Source: Corynespora cassiicola
Taxonomy: Eukaryota; Ascomycota; Dothideomycetes; Pleosporales; Corynesporascaceae
Direction: 5' to 3'
Assembly (NCBI GenBank): GCA_022059125.1
Contig: JAEUWY010000008.1
Span: 62,001 to 126,000 of the forward strand
DNA: 64,000 bases
Each line of letters begins with the position of its first letter. Position 1 is the stretch's first letter. The translations under genes were made by a program, and so were the position numbers. This document shows, in pieces, positions 32,877 through 44,397 of the stretch. The notes beneath the pieces were generated by a model. That model saw only the letters and a program-made list of their open reading frames with translations, did no database searches and was not told the DNA's origin.

Positions 32877-35800
32877 GGTGGGTAATAATGGCTTATACTA
32901 GCAGACCATGATGAACTGTGAGCGCCTATGGCCTTTGCGTTTGCGTTTTCGAGGTAGCCACACTCTGCCATCAGAAGACTGAGTGAATGTGGGCAGTGAC
33001 AAACAGCCATTGTGGTGGAAAGGTTCTGGTGGTAGTGAAAGCGAGCTTTCAGTTCCACCTGCCGTGAAACGATGCCCCGGGGCTTCCATGATGAACGAAG
33101 GTGCGATGATGTCTTATTCAAATACCGCCCTTTCCTTGTTCTTTTTCACTTGTAGAAGTTTCAGTTTTTGAGGCTCTGGTCAGCGAAGATCGCGAGAGAG
33201 CACAGTGCTAAGATGATGGGCAATGTCGCAAATTCGGCCCATAGCATCCTTCATCAGACGAAATAACTGTGGATCAGCAGCACGAAAAGGAGTTGATCTT
33301 CCCTACCTCAATAAGCCAGAATCATCGGCCGTGATCTTGTTCTTGGGTTATGCAATATGCCATTGTGTTCGCTATTTGTTCATAACGGCCTCTGCCGTAT
33401 GAAACAATGTATACAATAGAAACAACATCATGATCAGATAAGATGGCATGGGAGCGGCCGAGCCACCCGCTGTCGAAGCCCAAACACGGTAGGCTATAGT
33501 CGAGGACACACCAAATTGACGAAACAGGAAGGCAAGAGTATCGAGTTTTCTGTATGCGCCGCTTCACTACCGCGATTTGTCACGTTGTTGATTGTTTTTG
33601 TTGACTCGATCGAGGCGTCGGCAGTCGCTGTGGAGCCGAAACACTCAGGCCGGAGAGTCAGCAAACCGGTGAACCTTCCGAAAGCCTCGAAGCGCATGCC
33701 TCGTCACATCAGCCGACAGGTATGGCTGGTGCCGACTAACAGGCCTACTAGGTCCAAACAAGAGCTACCCCGCCGCAGAATATTGCACTGCATACACGTG
33801 TGTATACCCCCCCTTGGGCAATGCCGGCACCAATCTGTCTGAAGCGGCCCCGTGCGATGAAGGTGGTGAGAAGTGCGGGTGCGTGGCATGAAGCCGGAGC
33901 AAGAGGCACGCTAGGCCCGCGTTATGGCAGTAAGCTGTGCATCATGGCGGGCGTTTCATCCCACCCACCTAGTACCTGGGGCATGGAGCATGGAGCATGG
34001 AGCATGGTGGAGCTCTGAGCACGGCCACGGTCTGAGTGAGCAATGACGACGCGCTTAGGTGATATGGGTGCGGTCCTTCCCCCGCTGTCATCCGTGGGTG
34101 AGGGGCTTGGCTCCCGGAAGATTTGCAGCGATAATGGGCGGGCGAGAAGCCTAAATCCACATCAGCAGTACGCCGAGTGGCCTGGGGCAACCAGGCATGA
34201 ATCAAGGACACGCAAAAATCATGGCGAAGTGCTTTCTCCCATTGCCTCTGGAGCTAATGGCACGGGCTGGGCTCCCGAGCCGGCGGTCGGCAGAGCAGAG
34301 TCATTGAGGAGAAGGACCATTTGGGAGTGCGGAGACGCAGCAAAGCCCGGATCTGTCGTTCCCATGGTACTTTGCCGGATAAGGAAGGCGAGGTTTGATG
34401 TTGGGTGCTTAGCAATCGCAAGGCCGCCTCGGCTTCACGAGAAATATTGAAGGGCCGGGAGAAGGGAGAGGCAGTGTGGTACAATCGGCACGGCGCGACG
34501 GGACGTTGGGCTGGGATCGTTGGGGGGTAAGACGTCGATATTGTCATGTGCAAACGCTGGGGCGGGGACGTGGTCGGTCTGCGCAGAATTTTGCGCGAGC
34601 TGGAGGGGCAGACGTGTTGGAGCACCCAAGCTCGAGGCAGCGACTGAGCTCGGCCGTGTGTGAGAGCTTAGCGGTCGCGGTCCAAGCAGCAATGGTGCTG
34701 AAACCCCGCTGGACCCAGCAGGAGCATCCTCGCGTGTCGAGCACGAGACGACGGCGAGTGCGGGCAGACACGGTAGGGGAGGACCGGGGAACGGGACGAG
34801 GAGAGGGGAATGCAGGTAAGCGGAAGATGTAACCTTATTTGATTAATGCAATGAGCAATCGAAACTGATACGCTGCGACGTAGGGCTGGGCGACATTTTT
34901 AGCCGGCCGCGTCCTTGTACTCTGGTACCTGGGAAACTTTGCATGGTAGGGCAGATCATGTGATGCACGAGGGTGAGGGATTTGACTGCTGTGGAAGGCT
35001 CCCTGCAGGTGGACGCCTGGGATGGCGGCTTTCACCGGTAGCAGCCATGCCCATATGGAGATCTGCAGTCGCTCGGCGAGTCCGAGGAAGCAGCCTCGAC
35101 CTTCCTCGGGGGAGGGGAGTAGACGGGAGTAGACGGGCAGGCATGACGAGGGGGGTGGAATGGGGGCTTCTGCCGGTAGATTGGGATATGGGAGTAGCAC
35201 GTTTCGGGAACTGTCAGATGGAGCATCAGTTTGGCAACGAACCGAGGCGTTTGCGGTCAACGGCGGGCGTCGAGGTGCGAATGCGAAGGTGATGTGTGTG
35301 TGGGTGGGTGGGTGGGTGTGGAAATCAGGTGAAGGCGCGCGGGCGTGGTTGGCGCGGACAGCCGATGTCGCATGGGTGAGTGGAGCGCGCAGCATGATGC
35401 ATGGAAGAGGCTGACGGCCGTAAAGATGATGGTTGCTTCTGAAGCGAGCGGAGACGACGGCAGACTGGGCAATGCGCCGAAGCTCTCCACGTAGCTCATA
35501 AATGTGTGTGACTGGTGTGAGACGGGCGAGCCGCCAGGGTGGGTGGAGGCGGTTGACATGGGAAATGAGGCGGCACCGATGACGAGGGCCATGTTGGGCT
35601 CGGGCAGCGGCAGCGGCAGAGGGCGCGCGGCAGTGACAAGTTTCTGTCTCTCTCGCTCTGGTGCGATTGAATCCCCAGGCTCTGGCACCCTCGCGCTCTC
35701 AACATGAGACTGGGCTGCAGGTGAGGGCAGTGCAAGCAAGACAGGACTTGCAGCGGGCGCTGCAGCTGAGGGGCGATTTGGATGTGGAGACGCATGTTGA

Positions 35801-36368
35801 GCGAAGATTCATGATCTGCAACCAAGGCCACGCTTCACCCTTTTCGCCCACGGGGCCCATGGTTTTGACGACGCCATTGTGTGCATGCGCTTGGACGCTG
35901 TGGCTCGATCTCGCGCAGCATGGATGGGATGTGCTGACGTCGTATCCATCTCTGAGACGGGGCCGAGACAGCAGCTGGGCCAATCGAGGCGGAACGACGG
36001 GTCGCAGAGGGTCGCGGCAAGGTCGACGGCGAGGGACAGCGAGGGACAGCGACGGGCGGGACGTCTGGAAGGCGGCATGCACAATTCTCGACTGGAGCGG
36101 CGGAGAGCGTGGGCGTGGGCGAAGGCGTGGGCGCGGGCGCGGTGCTACTGTGATGGGCGGGAAGCGAGCCGGCGCCCAGCAGGCAGAGGGGACAGGCGGA
36201 CACAGGCGGGCACAGGCAGGGCCAGCCGCCAGCGGTGAAGAGAAAGAAAGTTTGCTGCCATGCACGCATCCACGCATCCACGCACCCACGCAGGCCGGCC
36301 AGCGCACACGGCCAGAGCACAGCGCGCACGGCGCACGGCGCGCAGTTGACAGTGTACAGCAGCAGGTG

Positions 36369-36399
<31 letters not shown>

Positions 36400-37369
36400 C
36401 ATAACTGCGGGCTGCCAGCGGGCGTGATGACATCTGGAGGCGTTTCGGAACAGGACGAAGGTTTGGGCGCAAGGACGTCCAGGAGCTGGTCAGAGCTGGT
36501 CAGAGCTGCCGGGAAGCGTGCCCAGGTGGTGCGAGCAGCTGGGATGGGGCAGGCTTCGCAGGCTCTGGCAGGCTCTGGCAGGCTTTGCAGGCCTGGCAGC
36601 CCTTCACAGGCCACCCCCCGGACGTGCGCGCTACGCGTCGTCGCCCATGGACGGCCGGGGGCGCAGCAAATTTCAGCGGCGCGGGCCAATGGCAGCCGGG
36701 GCGCAGGCCCGCGGGGCCAAAACGCGCGAATGCGCTGATCACGTTGGCTACGCGCCCGAAAATCCAGGCCCGGGTGCGACTGTGATTTGCCTGCAGGGAG
36801 CGAATTTTGCATGCGGAGGCCGGAGGGGGCAGGCAGAGGGCAGCGGCTTGCGGGCTGCGAGGCCAGCGCGAGCAGGTCGAAGCGAAGGGCCACGACCACG
36901 TCGAGCCCGAGCTCACCGCTTACAGCAGCACCGGCCGGCCGTCGACTGCGACACTACGACGACTACGGCCGGACGTCATGGCGGGCAACGGGCAGGCGTA
37001 GTGGAGGGTGGGAGGCAGCGTCGACGGTGTAGGCGTGTACCGACGGGGGACGGTGACGGCGGCGGTGCGGACGTGCGGGCGTGCGGGCGTGCGGGCGGGC
37101 GGCCGTCGGCGTCTTTGATGCTGCCATGCTCCACGCCGGCCACCGCGTCGACGTCGAAGACGCAGCGCAGAGCAGCGAGCAGAGCAGCGCAGCACCGTGC
37201 CGTGCTCGCGCGAGGAATGATCCCGGCGTATATCAACACAGGGCGCGAGGGCGACGGCGACGGCGACGGCGAGGGAGGGGGCCACGCAGCTGGGCAGCGA
37301 GCCTGTTTGGCCCGGCGGGTCCTGGCGGGCCTGGAGGGTGCCACTGGGGCGCAAAAAGCGCAGCCTGTT
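32877..37369. other. Long gene-poor, GC-rich region upstream of hapB
   Basis: 4.5 kb with no believable coding region. From 34000 to 37300 the DNA is very GC-rich and full of short tandem words: GGAGCAT repeats at 33975-34005, GGGT repeats at 35305, CAG at 36370-36396, CAGGCTCTGG at 36560-36590, GTGCGGGC at 37075-37100 and GCGACG at 37250-37275. Frames of 100-350 codons appear on both strands at once, made of Ala, Arg, Pro and Gly, which is what such composition gives by chance. Likely regulatory or structural DNA, or an unannotated non-coding transcript. Confidence 0.55.
36370..36396. repeat. CAG trinucleotide repeat
   Basis: About nine copies of CAG, the last ones imperfect, in non-coding DNA upstream of hapB. 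Confidence 0.8.
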
Positions 37370-37374
37370 ATTGG
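37370..37374 (-). promoter_or_regulatory. CCAAT box upstream of the hapB leader (reverse)
   Basis: ATTGG on the plus strand, followed 60 bp on by a second CCAAT. It sits where the GC-rich block gives way to the CT-rich presumed leader of hapB. The CCAAT-binding complex contains HapB itself, so autoregulation is plausible and has been described in Aspergillus. A five-base word also occurs by chance. Confidence 0.35.
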
Positions 37375-37445
37375 CGCCCATCCCTGAAATAGGCCGGCGG
37401 GGCCCGCGAATTAGAAAAGGTCGCTCCTGCCCTCGCTCGCAAACA

Positions 37446-37450
37446 CCAAT
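37446..37450 (+). promoter_or_regulatory. CCAAT box upstream of the hapB leader
   Basis: CCAAT in the forward direction within a pyrimidine-rich stretch near the probable transcription start of hapB. Pairs with the reverse box at 37370. Confidence 0.35.
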
Positions 37451-37855
37451 CCTGTCCCTTCATCTCTTCTTCCAATCATCCTGCACCACCGCGACCACCG
37501 CGACCACCGCCCACCGCGCCCGTCGCCCCATCGCCCGTGTATCGCCTCTGCCCTGCGACCTGCGACGCCCGTCTCGACGACGACGGCATCACGAGTCTCT
37601 GCACCACGCCCGCCCGTGGCCGTGTCACGGCGACTGCTGATTGCTCCAGGCTGCTGTCCAGGCTGCTGCTACTGTCCAAGCTGCACCCAAGCTCCCACGC
37701 TCGCCTGCTGCACGCGCTGCGCAATTCGCTGCAGCCGCCTGCCCGCCAGCTGCCCGCCACCCACTCAGCGCCCGCCCCCGTCGCAGTCTCAGGCAGACTG
37801 CGATCCTCACCACCACAAAATCTCGTGACCCGCATCTGCTGCGGTCTGCCCCTCG

Positions 37856-39116
37856 GTAAGTGCCCCCTCGGAACTCGCTCTCGTCCACTCGTCCACTCGT
37901 GCCCTCGCCATGGCCTCTCCCACTGCTGCCGCCCGTCTCCCCCTCGACGCGCCCGCCCTGCCGCTGCCGCTGCCGTCGCCGCCGTCGCCGTGCGAGCCCG
38001 CCGCGTGCCGGCCCTCGCTCACCCAGCCCGGCTGCCCCCAGACACTGCCAGGCCAGCCAGAGCCCTGCCGTCTCCAACGTCCCGACCCTCCTGCTCTTTT
38101 CTCCAGATGCAATGTCCGCCCTGCTAACCCCGCCGCTTTAGGAAAGGCAACACACGGCCCAATTTCATCCATAGCGGCTCTGTGCGGCCACCACCCTGCG
38201 CCTTGGCCATCTCGCTGTCAGCTGCGCGCCGCGACAATTTATACCTCTGCCGCCGCCCATAGCCAGCCATTGCGTGCAGCCGCGCATAGACTGACCAGCC
38301 CGCCCGCTCCCTCTTCGCGCGCGCAACAAGCAACGAGCCCCAGCTAGCCCCCAAGCCCTCCGTCACCCGCCCGCCCAGTCCATCGACGGCGCGCGCAATT
38401 GCGACGTGGATCGCTGCCGCTGATTGAAGTCGGTAAGTGCGCGAGCGGCCATGCATGAACCTGCATTGCCAACGCATCACCTCCAATCGCCCTCCCGCCA
38501 GCACATGCCCCAACCCACTCCTCACCCAATTGCTCGCCCCTCCGCGCAACAGTCTAACTGACAATTGCTTGCGCAGTGCGAGACGCTCTTCAGCTTCTTC
38601 CCCGACTGGCGAACTCTCGCAACGGTCCCTTTCCCCACACCACGGCGCGGCCCTCAAGAGTCCGCCGCTGCTGAAGCCTGAACCCTTCCGTATCCACTAC
38701 CAGCACCGCCTCACCATCCCGGCCCCCAGCGCACCCCGCCGCCCAATCGCTGCCGCCACCAAGGTCGCGCCTCAGCATTGCGCTGACCCCCTTCCGCCGT
38801 GCCTTTTGACCCCCCCCCCCCCCAGCCGAGTCCGCCTCATAAGCGTGGCCATTGACAACGCATCAAGCACCCGGCCTGCTGTGACGTGACCCTAGCTCGT
38901 CCCGCGCGTCCAGATAGTCCCCGTCGTTGAGATATCTCGCGCGCCATCAGCAAACAGCACGCTGCACCATCCAGATCCAAGCTGTCGCCTCTTTAATCCG
39001 TCCACGGAACCGACCCATCGCATCGACTCAACGCAGGCCCTCAGCTCCTGGTAAGCTTCGCTCCAGTCCACTTGCCTCTTCCATTGGTCGCCTGCTAATC
39101 TCGCCTCCCCCACCAG
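37856..39116 (+). other. Predicted introns in the hapB 5' leader
   Basis: Three intron-like segments precede the hapB ATG. 37856-38106 (251 bp) has donor GTAAGTGC and acceptor CTCCAG. 38433-38576 (144 bp) has donor GTAAGTGC, branch CTAAC and acceptor GCGCAG. 39051-39116 (66 bp) has donor GTAAGC, branch GCTAATC and acceptor CACCAG. The exonic sequence between them has no consistent coding frame into hapB, so they would be 5' UTR introns of a leader of roughly 1.5 kb after splicing. The clustering of full splice signal sets is hard to get by chance, but no transcript is available. Confidence 0.5.
38810..38823. repeat. Poly-C homopolymer (14 nt)
   Basis: Fourteen C within the presumed hapB leader. 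Confidence 0.8.
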
Positions 39117-39415
39117 GCTCCAGCATTTGACCCGCTCCATACAAATCGCGTCTCCTGCGCGTTCCCCTCGTCACTCCAGTCGCCAAATCCTACGGCCCCC
39201 AAGCGATCCCAATCACCACGCCCGCGCATCCCCTTCAAACGGAGCCTCATCTTGAGCGCACCACCGAAGAGGCTTCCACGAGCACCGACACCACATCGCG
39301 GGTCTGTGCCCAATAGTGGCGCATCTGGCGTAATACTTGAGTCTACGCCGCCTGCCATCGCGTGTCAAGCTCGTCTCTGTACTCCCAGGTGTAGCACGCC
39401 CCGGTGTTTACCATC

Positions 39416-40498
39416 ATGACCGACTACGCGCAGTACCAACAACCCCACCACGGGCACGCGTCCGCCCACATGCAAAACTATGGCGGTGCGCAAAACCCTG
39501 CCGCAGGGACCTCTTCGATAACATCCCCCACCCAGCAGCAGATGCATTCCTACCAGCAGACGTCGCCGATACTTCCGTCGCAAGGGTACAACCAGCCCGG
39601 TGCGCCAAACCCGCAGCATCACCAGCAGATGAATTACGCCCAGCAGGGCTACATGCCCCAGGGCATGCACAATTCGTATGGAATGTCGCCCACGCAGGCA
39701 GCGGCCATGGCGACGGCTGCTGCCGCCGGCCCTGCCGGATACTACGACCAGAACGCCCTCCAGGGCCAACTCCAGGGAGATCCGCGCGCCTCGCCGCGCA
39801 TGCCTTCTGGCCAGCTCAAGAGCGATGGCCGGGTCGCGCCCCGCTCGCCGACCGCCGTTTCCAACGCCATGAACGCCGGCGGGCTCCCTTCGCAGGTCCA
39901 GATGACTCCCAACCAGGCCATGCAACGGCGGATGAGCACCCAAGTCAGCAGCCCTGCGATGCCGCAACCGCAGCCCGTCATGGCCCACAACGCGCCTAGG
40001 CCGTCGGTCCCGCCCCAGATGGCTCAAGCCCCGCCTCAACAGCACCAGCAGTCCCCCGAGCTAGTCCCCGGAGCGCAGACCGAAGAGTCCCCCCTCTACG
40101 TCAACGCGAAACAGTTCCATCGCATACTGAAGCGCCGGCTGGCGCGCCAAAAGCTTGAGGACGCACTTAGACTCACGTCCAAGGGACGGAAACCATACCT
40201 GCACGAGTCTAGGCACAACCACGCCATGCGTCGCCCACGTGGTCCCGGAGGTAGATTCCTGACGGCCGAGGAAGTCGCCGCCATGGAGGCCAACAAGGGC
40301 AAGGCCGACGGCGAGGAGGGCGACAAGGAGAATGCGTCGGCGCCCAAGGCCTCTGCACAGGCCGCCAAACGCAAGGCCTCGACCACCCACCTCAAGGGAA
40401 ACCCCACGAATAAGAAAACAAAGGCAGGCGACATGCGGCCAAGCACGAGCGAGGAAGACGAAGATGAGGACGAGGATGACGCCGATGAGGACGGTTGA
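39416..40498 (+). CDS. hapB: CCAAT-binding complex subunit HapB (NF-YA / Hap2)
   Basis: 360 residues, single exon. The ATG at 39416 ([10 protein letters not shown]) is the natural start; the frame opens only 12 nt earlier at a GTG. The N-terminal 220 residues are Gln/Pro/Met-rich and disordered, typical of a transactivation-type segment. Residues 223-282 are the NF-YA core: [19 protein letters not shown] (HapC/HapE contact helix), a linker, then [19 protein letters not shown], which reads the CCAAT box. The C-terminus has Lys-rich stretches that may act as nuclear localisation signals and an acidic end ([10 protein letters not shown]). In ascomycetes the HapB-HapC-HapE complex, with HapX, sets iron, redox and nitrogen gene expression. 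Length fits HapB of other Pezizomycotina. A long spliced leader and nearby CCAAT boxes suggest complex control. Confidence 0.96.
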   Translation: MTDYAQYQQPHHGHASAHMQNYGGAQNPAAGTSSITSPTQQQMHSYQQTSPILPSQGYNQPGAPNPQHHQQMNYAQQGYMPQGMHNSYGMSPTQAAAMATAAAAGPAGYYDQNALQGQLQGDPRASPRMPSGQLKSDGRVAPRSPTAVSNAMNAGGLPSQVQMTPNQAMQRRMSTQVSSPAMPQPQPVMAHNAPRPSVPPQMAQAPPQQHQQSPELVPGAQTEESPLYVNAKQFHRILKRRLARQKLEDALRLTSKGRKPYLHESRHNHAMRRPRGPGGRFLTAEEVAAMEANKGKADGEEGDKENASAPKASAQAAKRKASTTHLKGNPTNKKTKAGDMRPSTSEEDEDEDEDDADEDG

Positions 40499-41544
40499 GC
40501 GCCACGCGCTCCCACTCCGGCGTCTATCCTGTTTCACATCTCTTCTCATTCATCCGGCCGTGTGGCTCTTTAATTTTCTTTTTTTTCTCCCTCCGACCCT
40601 TTTTTCATCCCACCCTGTTTATTTTTCTCATGATTTACGAAGCGAGTGCTTTTTGGGTTCATGGTTCTGTTCTGCATGTTACCCCTCTTGTCACTACTTG
40701 CATTTAACATCCAAAATCAAATTGATATCACATTTATTGTTGTCTATGGCGATGGCTACGGATCGGATCGGATCGGGACATACACATGGGTGGAACGGAT
40801 CTTGTGGGGTGTGCTTCAGGGACGGAGTTTACTGACGGACGGTCTGCGGAGAGGGAGGGCTGTTGTACTCGACACACCCCCCCTCGCCGTCCGCCGATCC
40901 GGGGTTCCTTTTCTTTTTTGGTCTCTTCTCCCACTCTCGTATACCCCACACTCGTTACAAGTGTATTTGCTCCCTTCTCTGCCCACTGGCTGGGGTGGCC
41001 GGTTCCAGGGGTGGAGTACATTAGAAAGGTTTATCCTTCATCGGAAGAAAAATGGATATCGTATCGGCAACGTTTTTTCGTATGCTTTGCTTCTTTTCTT
41101 GCTTCTTCGAGTTCGGCGGGTTCCAATGCAATGTGCTAATGCCAAGTGCGGTTCTAGGTGGTCGTCCGGTATGACCCGTGACGTCCATCCATGTCCGAGT
41201 GGGAGGTCAGGTGTACTGCCCAGCAACGCCACGCGCTTCACGTGTCTACCGAGCTTCAACGTCCATCTTCGACGACGACCATCATCTCCGCATCCGAAGA
41301 GGGATAAGGACGTCTGGTCAGCAAAGACGACACGAATAATCTCGGCTTGGTTTCAGGCATACGAGAAGCAGGACATGTGAAGTTTTCCACCGAGGCGACC
41401 CCTCGCGCACGAGATACCTCGCTCTCGACTGGTCCAGCATAAGATAGCAGCCCGACTGATCTAAGCAGAAAGGACTACATGTCCTGGAACCTGTAGTGTA
41501 ACCATTTCGAAAGAAGAAGAAGAAGAAGAACAAGATACTCCACC
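40499..41544. other. hapB 3' flank and DUF2236 promoter
   Basis: T-rich 3' UTR-like DNA up to about 40650, then a mixed stretch with a GGATC repeat near 40765. A GAA repeat (GAAGAAGAAG) precedes the DUF2236 ATG at 41511-41530. Frames up to 244 codons here have no motif. Confidence 0.5.
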
Positions 41545-42291
41545 ATGGCCTGTCCCGCAGGTTACTCGGCCACTCCAGCCGCCGGCGCCTCCGCCTTCTC
41601 TACCTCCGCCTCCGCCTCCACCTCGACGCCCCCCAAAGCCCTCATCCAAACCCCAATCTACACGCCCATCACCCCGCCCAACCTGCTCAAACCCATGGCC
41701 CAGGAATCCATCTACCTCCTGGGCGGCCACTTCGCCATCCTATGCCAATTCGCCCACCCCGCCCTGGCCGAGGGCTCCTACAAGCACTCCAACTTCGCGG
41801 GCCGCATCATGAACCGCCTGCAGACGACGGCGCGCTTCCTCAATGCCGCCGTCTTCGGCACCACCCGCGAGCAGTCCGCCATCTTCGCCGCCATCCACGA
41901 GAAGCACGCCCTGGTCCGGGGCGACGCGTATAGCGCCGACGACCCGGAGCTGCACAAGTGGACCGCCGCCACGCTCTTCGTCGCCCTCGTCGTCGTACAC
42001 GAGGCCTTCTTCGGACCTCTGGAAGCGGAGCGTGTCGAGGCGCTGTACAAGGAGGCCGCCGTGTACGGCACCAGTCTGCGCATGCCACCCGAACTGTGGC
42101 CCCCCAGCCTCGCGGCGTTTTGGAGCTACTGGGACGCGCAGGTGGCGGAGCTGGTTGTCACGCCCTACGCCAAGAGCCTGGCGCGCGATCTCATGTATCC
42201 GCGCAATATGCCGTGGTGGTATGGTCCGGGAGCGCCGGTCGCGCGGCTGTTGACGGGATTCTGGCTGCCCGAGAGGTTTGCGGTCGAGTGA
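41545..42291 (+). CDS. DUF2236 (MpaB-like oxygenase domain) protein, frame broken by TGA
   Basis: 248 codons from the ATG at 41545 to TGA at 42289. After a Ser/Ala/Thr-rich start, residues 50-248 match the DUF2236 family: MAQESIYLLGGHFAILCQFAHP, RIMNRLQTTARFL, FGTTREQSAIFAAIHEKHALVRG, DPELHKWTAATLF and NMPWWYGPGAPVARLLTGFWLP. The paired His residues are those proposed to hold haem or metal in MpaB and latex-clearing-protein relatives, so an oxygenase role is likely. After the TGA the same frame continues 64 codons to 42483 (RRRAYGGVVRVVSGVY, KPHRVYMEDLRKAVGRL), which looks like the missing C-terminal helices of the family. With them the length would be about 312, nearer the norm. No intron with branch site can skip the TGA. 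Probably a nonsense allele, a base error, or readthrough. Confidence 0.75.
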   Translation: MACPAGYSATPAAGASAFSTSASASTSTPPKALIQTPIYTPITPPNLLKPMAQESIYLLGGHFAILCQFAHPALAEGSYKHSNFAGRIMNRLQTTARFLNAAVFGTTREQSAIFAAIHEKHALVRGDAYSADDPELHKWTAATLFVALVVVHEAFFGPLEAERVEALYKEAAVYGTSLRMPPELWPPSLAAFWSYWDAQVAELVVTPYAKSLARDLMYPRNMPWWYGPGAPVARLLTGFWLPERFAVE

Positions 42292-42483
42292 GGGATGGAG
42301 AGAGGGCGGGGGAGGAGGAGGGCGTATGGAGGGGTTGTGCGGGTCGTGAGCGGGGTTTATGGGAGGGTGCCGGGGAGGTGGAGGACGAAGCCACATCGGG
42401 TGTATATGGAGGATTTGAGGAAGGCGGTGGGGAGGTTGGAGGGGGGTGGTGGGTGGGAGGAGAAGGAGAAGGAGAAGGATTGA

Positions 42484-43521
42484 GAAGAAAGAGAAGGATT
42501 GAGAAGAAGGAGAAGGTGTTTGTTCTATATCCTGGATAGGTGTAGATCTGTAGGCCATCATAATAGATAGATGCCATGAATGATGATACTTTGATGACTA
42601 TGAGTGCAAGTTCAGGATACTGGCCATGATTGTGTGGGGGAGAGGAAGGAGGGGTTTGTCGTAATGTGCAGCCCATTTGACTCCGCGTTCGCAGTAATTT
42701 CCCACGAGCAATACAAGCCCTGAAGTGTTACAGGCGGTATGGTACACCTGGGGTCCGTGTCCCATCGTTCAGGGCCATCTTGTGCGCTGTTGCGGCTGGT
42801 GCGGGGACTATGGGGAGGTAGCCGTTACTCTTAATTCTACGTGATTGCGCTCTGCGATAATCAGACCATGTTCGTAATTTTGCATTACCACCTTCATAGA
42901 TAATAAGTTATAGTCGTTTAATTAAGGCAGTGCGGAATTCGAAGGGGGTTCAATGCGGTGGTCGCAGATGCGTTAAAGTCAGGCTGTGCCGCTGAGATAC
43001 GTAGTACGCCAATTGCTTCACTGGATCTTCTGATATTTTGTATTCATCCCGATGTCTTATTGTATTACTATTCTGCCACAATATATCTCCGTCATCGAGA
43101 GAAGGCTGGCTGTATAAACTTCCGGCTTGGTGGCATTTTCAGTCCCCTTCTACTGCAATTTCACGATAGTCATGGAGCGATTCCGAACGGTGCATATGAC
43201 TCCCATATTTGCCGCGAGTGACTCTGAAGAATGAAGAGTCATAGATCAGTATTTAAACGGCCGAGTATGTTCTCTTTTTCTGATTCCACAGACTTTCTTG
43301 TACCTACGGTATATCCTACTTGCTTTGCTTACCGCACATTCTTGATCAAACCTGTATATCCCACTGTTGATTGAATCAATCGCGTAGAGAAGTGCTGAGG
43401 GATACAGAACACTTTTCAGATCGTGTTTCGCACCCAGTTTGTATCACTGAACACCTCGCTTGCACAACCTGAAAATCTCATCAAGCTCACTCTGTAATGC
43501 AGGTACACCTCCCCGCAAGCC
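42484..43521. other. Intergenic region without a supported gene
   Basis: Marks the change to a more AT-rich composition. A frame of 87 codons at 42958-43221 has no motif or splice support. Nothing else seen. Confidence 0.5.
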
Positions 43522-43788
43522 ATGTCGTCGTCAAACAACCAAGGCCAAGGGCAAGAAGCAAACAAGAACATATACCAACAAGAACGCGAGAACCCGACTC
43601 AGCTAGGTGATGACAGTTGCCTCCATTATTATCGCAACCCGGATACCAGCGGCAATAACGCTGGGCAGCAAAGCGAGGCGTCTCAGAGTGCCAATACAAC
43701 GCAGGGACAAGAAAGCCCAACCGGGAGACAAAAGATCTATGCCAATATCATACCATCCAACCGAAACAATCCCACTGGCGGAAAATAA
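43522..43788 (+). CDS. Small Asn/Gln-rich hypothetical protein
   Basis: Open frame of 88 codons beginning MSSSNNQGQGQEANKN in a good start context (AAGCC-ATG) and ending NRNNPTGGK. It is rich in Asn, Gln, Ser and Gly with no hydrophobic core, signal peptide or known motif, so it would be disordered. The composition is more even and protein-like than nearby frames, but no family is recognised and the opposite strand is also open here. It may be a genuine small stress-type protein or chance. Confidence 0.3.
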   Translation: MSSSNNQGQGQEANKNIYQQERENPTQLGDDSCLHYYRNPDTSGNNAGQQSEASQSANTTQGQESPTGRQKIYANIIPSNRNNPTGGK

Positions 43789-44397
43789 GCACATGAAAAC
43801 TAAAAACAAACCGGTTGAATGATCATCATAATGCAGTTGACAAGAGAGATTAAGATGATTATACACAGATTATGACTTTTAATCAGGTCAATGGTAGATT
43901 CACTGGGCGGACCTCTTGATCTCCTGTGCTAGGTCTTGGTATTATAGTGCTTCCCCAGATTTCTGTGTCTCTTTTCATTTTTTTTCTTGCCACAGATTTT
44001 GTCCATATTTATGAGTCTTTGGTGTTTGAGTTACTGATACTACATATGAGAGGTCACTCCTTTACTTTTGTCTCTATCTAAATTGAGTTGTGTCTTTTGC
44101 CAATCGCGTATCACCCTATCCACGACATTGACGAGTTAATCGAATTGCCAGCGCAGGAGTGAATATGAACCAAGCTAAATCAAGAAGAATATGTCTCGAC
44201 ACAAGCTTACGGCACATTCCAAATATAAACTGAACATCAACCAAGAGATATTGTTTGAATACAGATAAGACACGCAAAGATGCAAATGATCTAATCGATT
44301 GAGGGGTGTTACAGAAAAAGGAATAGAGTCAGGCTCATACTCAAGAGATGGAAACAAGGAGAAAATATCCTGGTGCTTCGAAGCAGTCATACGGGAG
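43789..44397. other. Intergenic region without a supported gene
   Basis: T-rich, 3' flank of two converging genes (small Asn/Gln-rich frame and the hydrolase). No gene seen. Confidence 0.5.

Noticed and set aside
33975..34010. Regular GGAGCAT repeats as a CRISPR-like array
   Set aside because: Short tandem repeat without spacers in a fungal nuclear region.
35835..36899. 354-codon minus-strand frame with poly-Cys run, and opposing long plus-strand frames
   Set aside because: All come from GC-rich tandem repeats (CAG and similar); several frames are open at once on both strands, and none has a domain or splice support.
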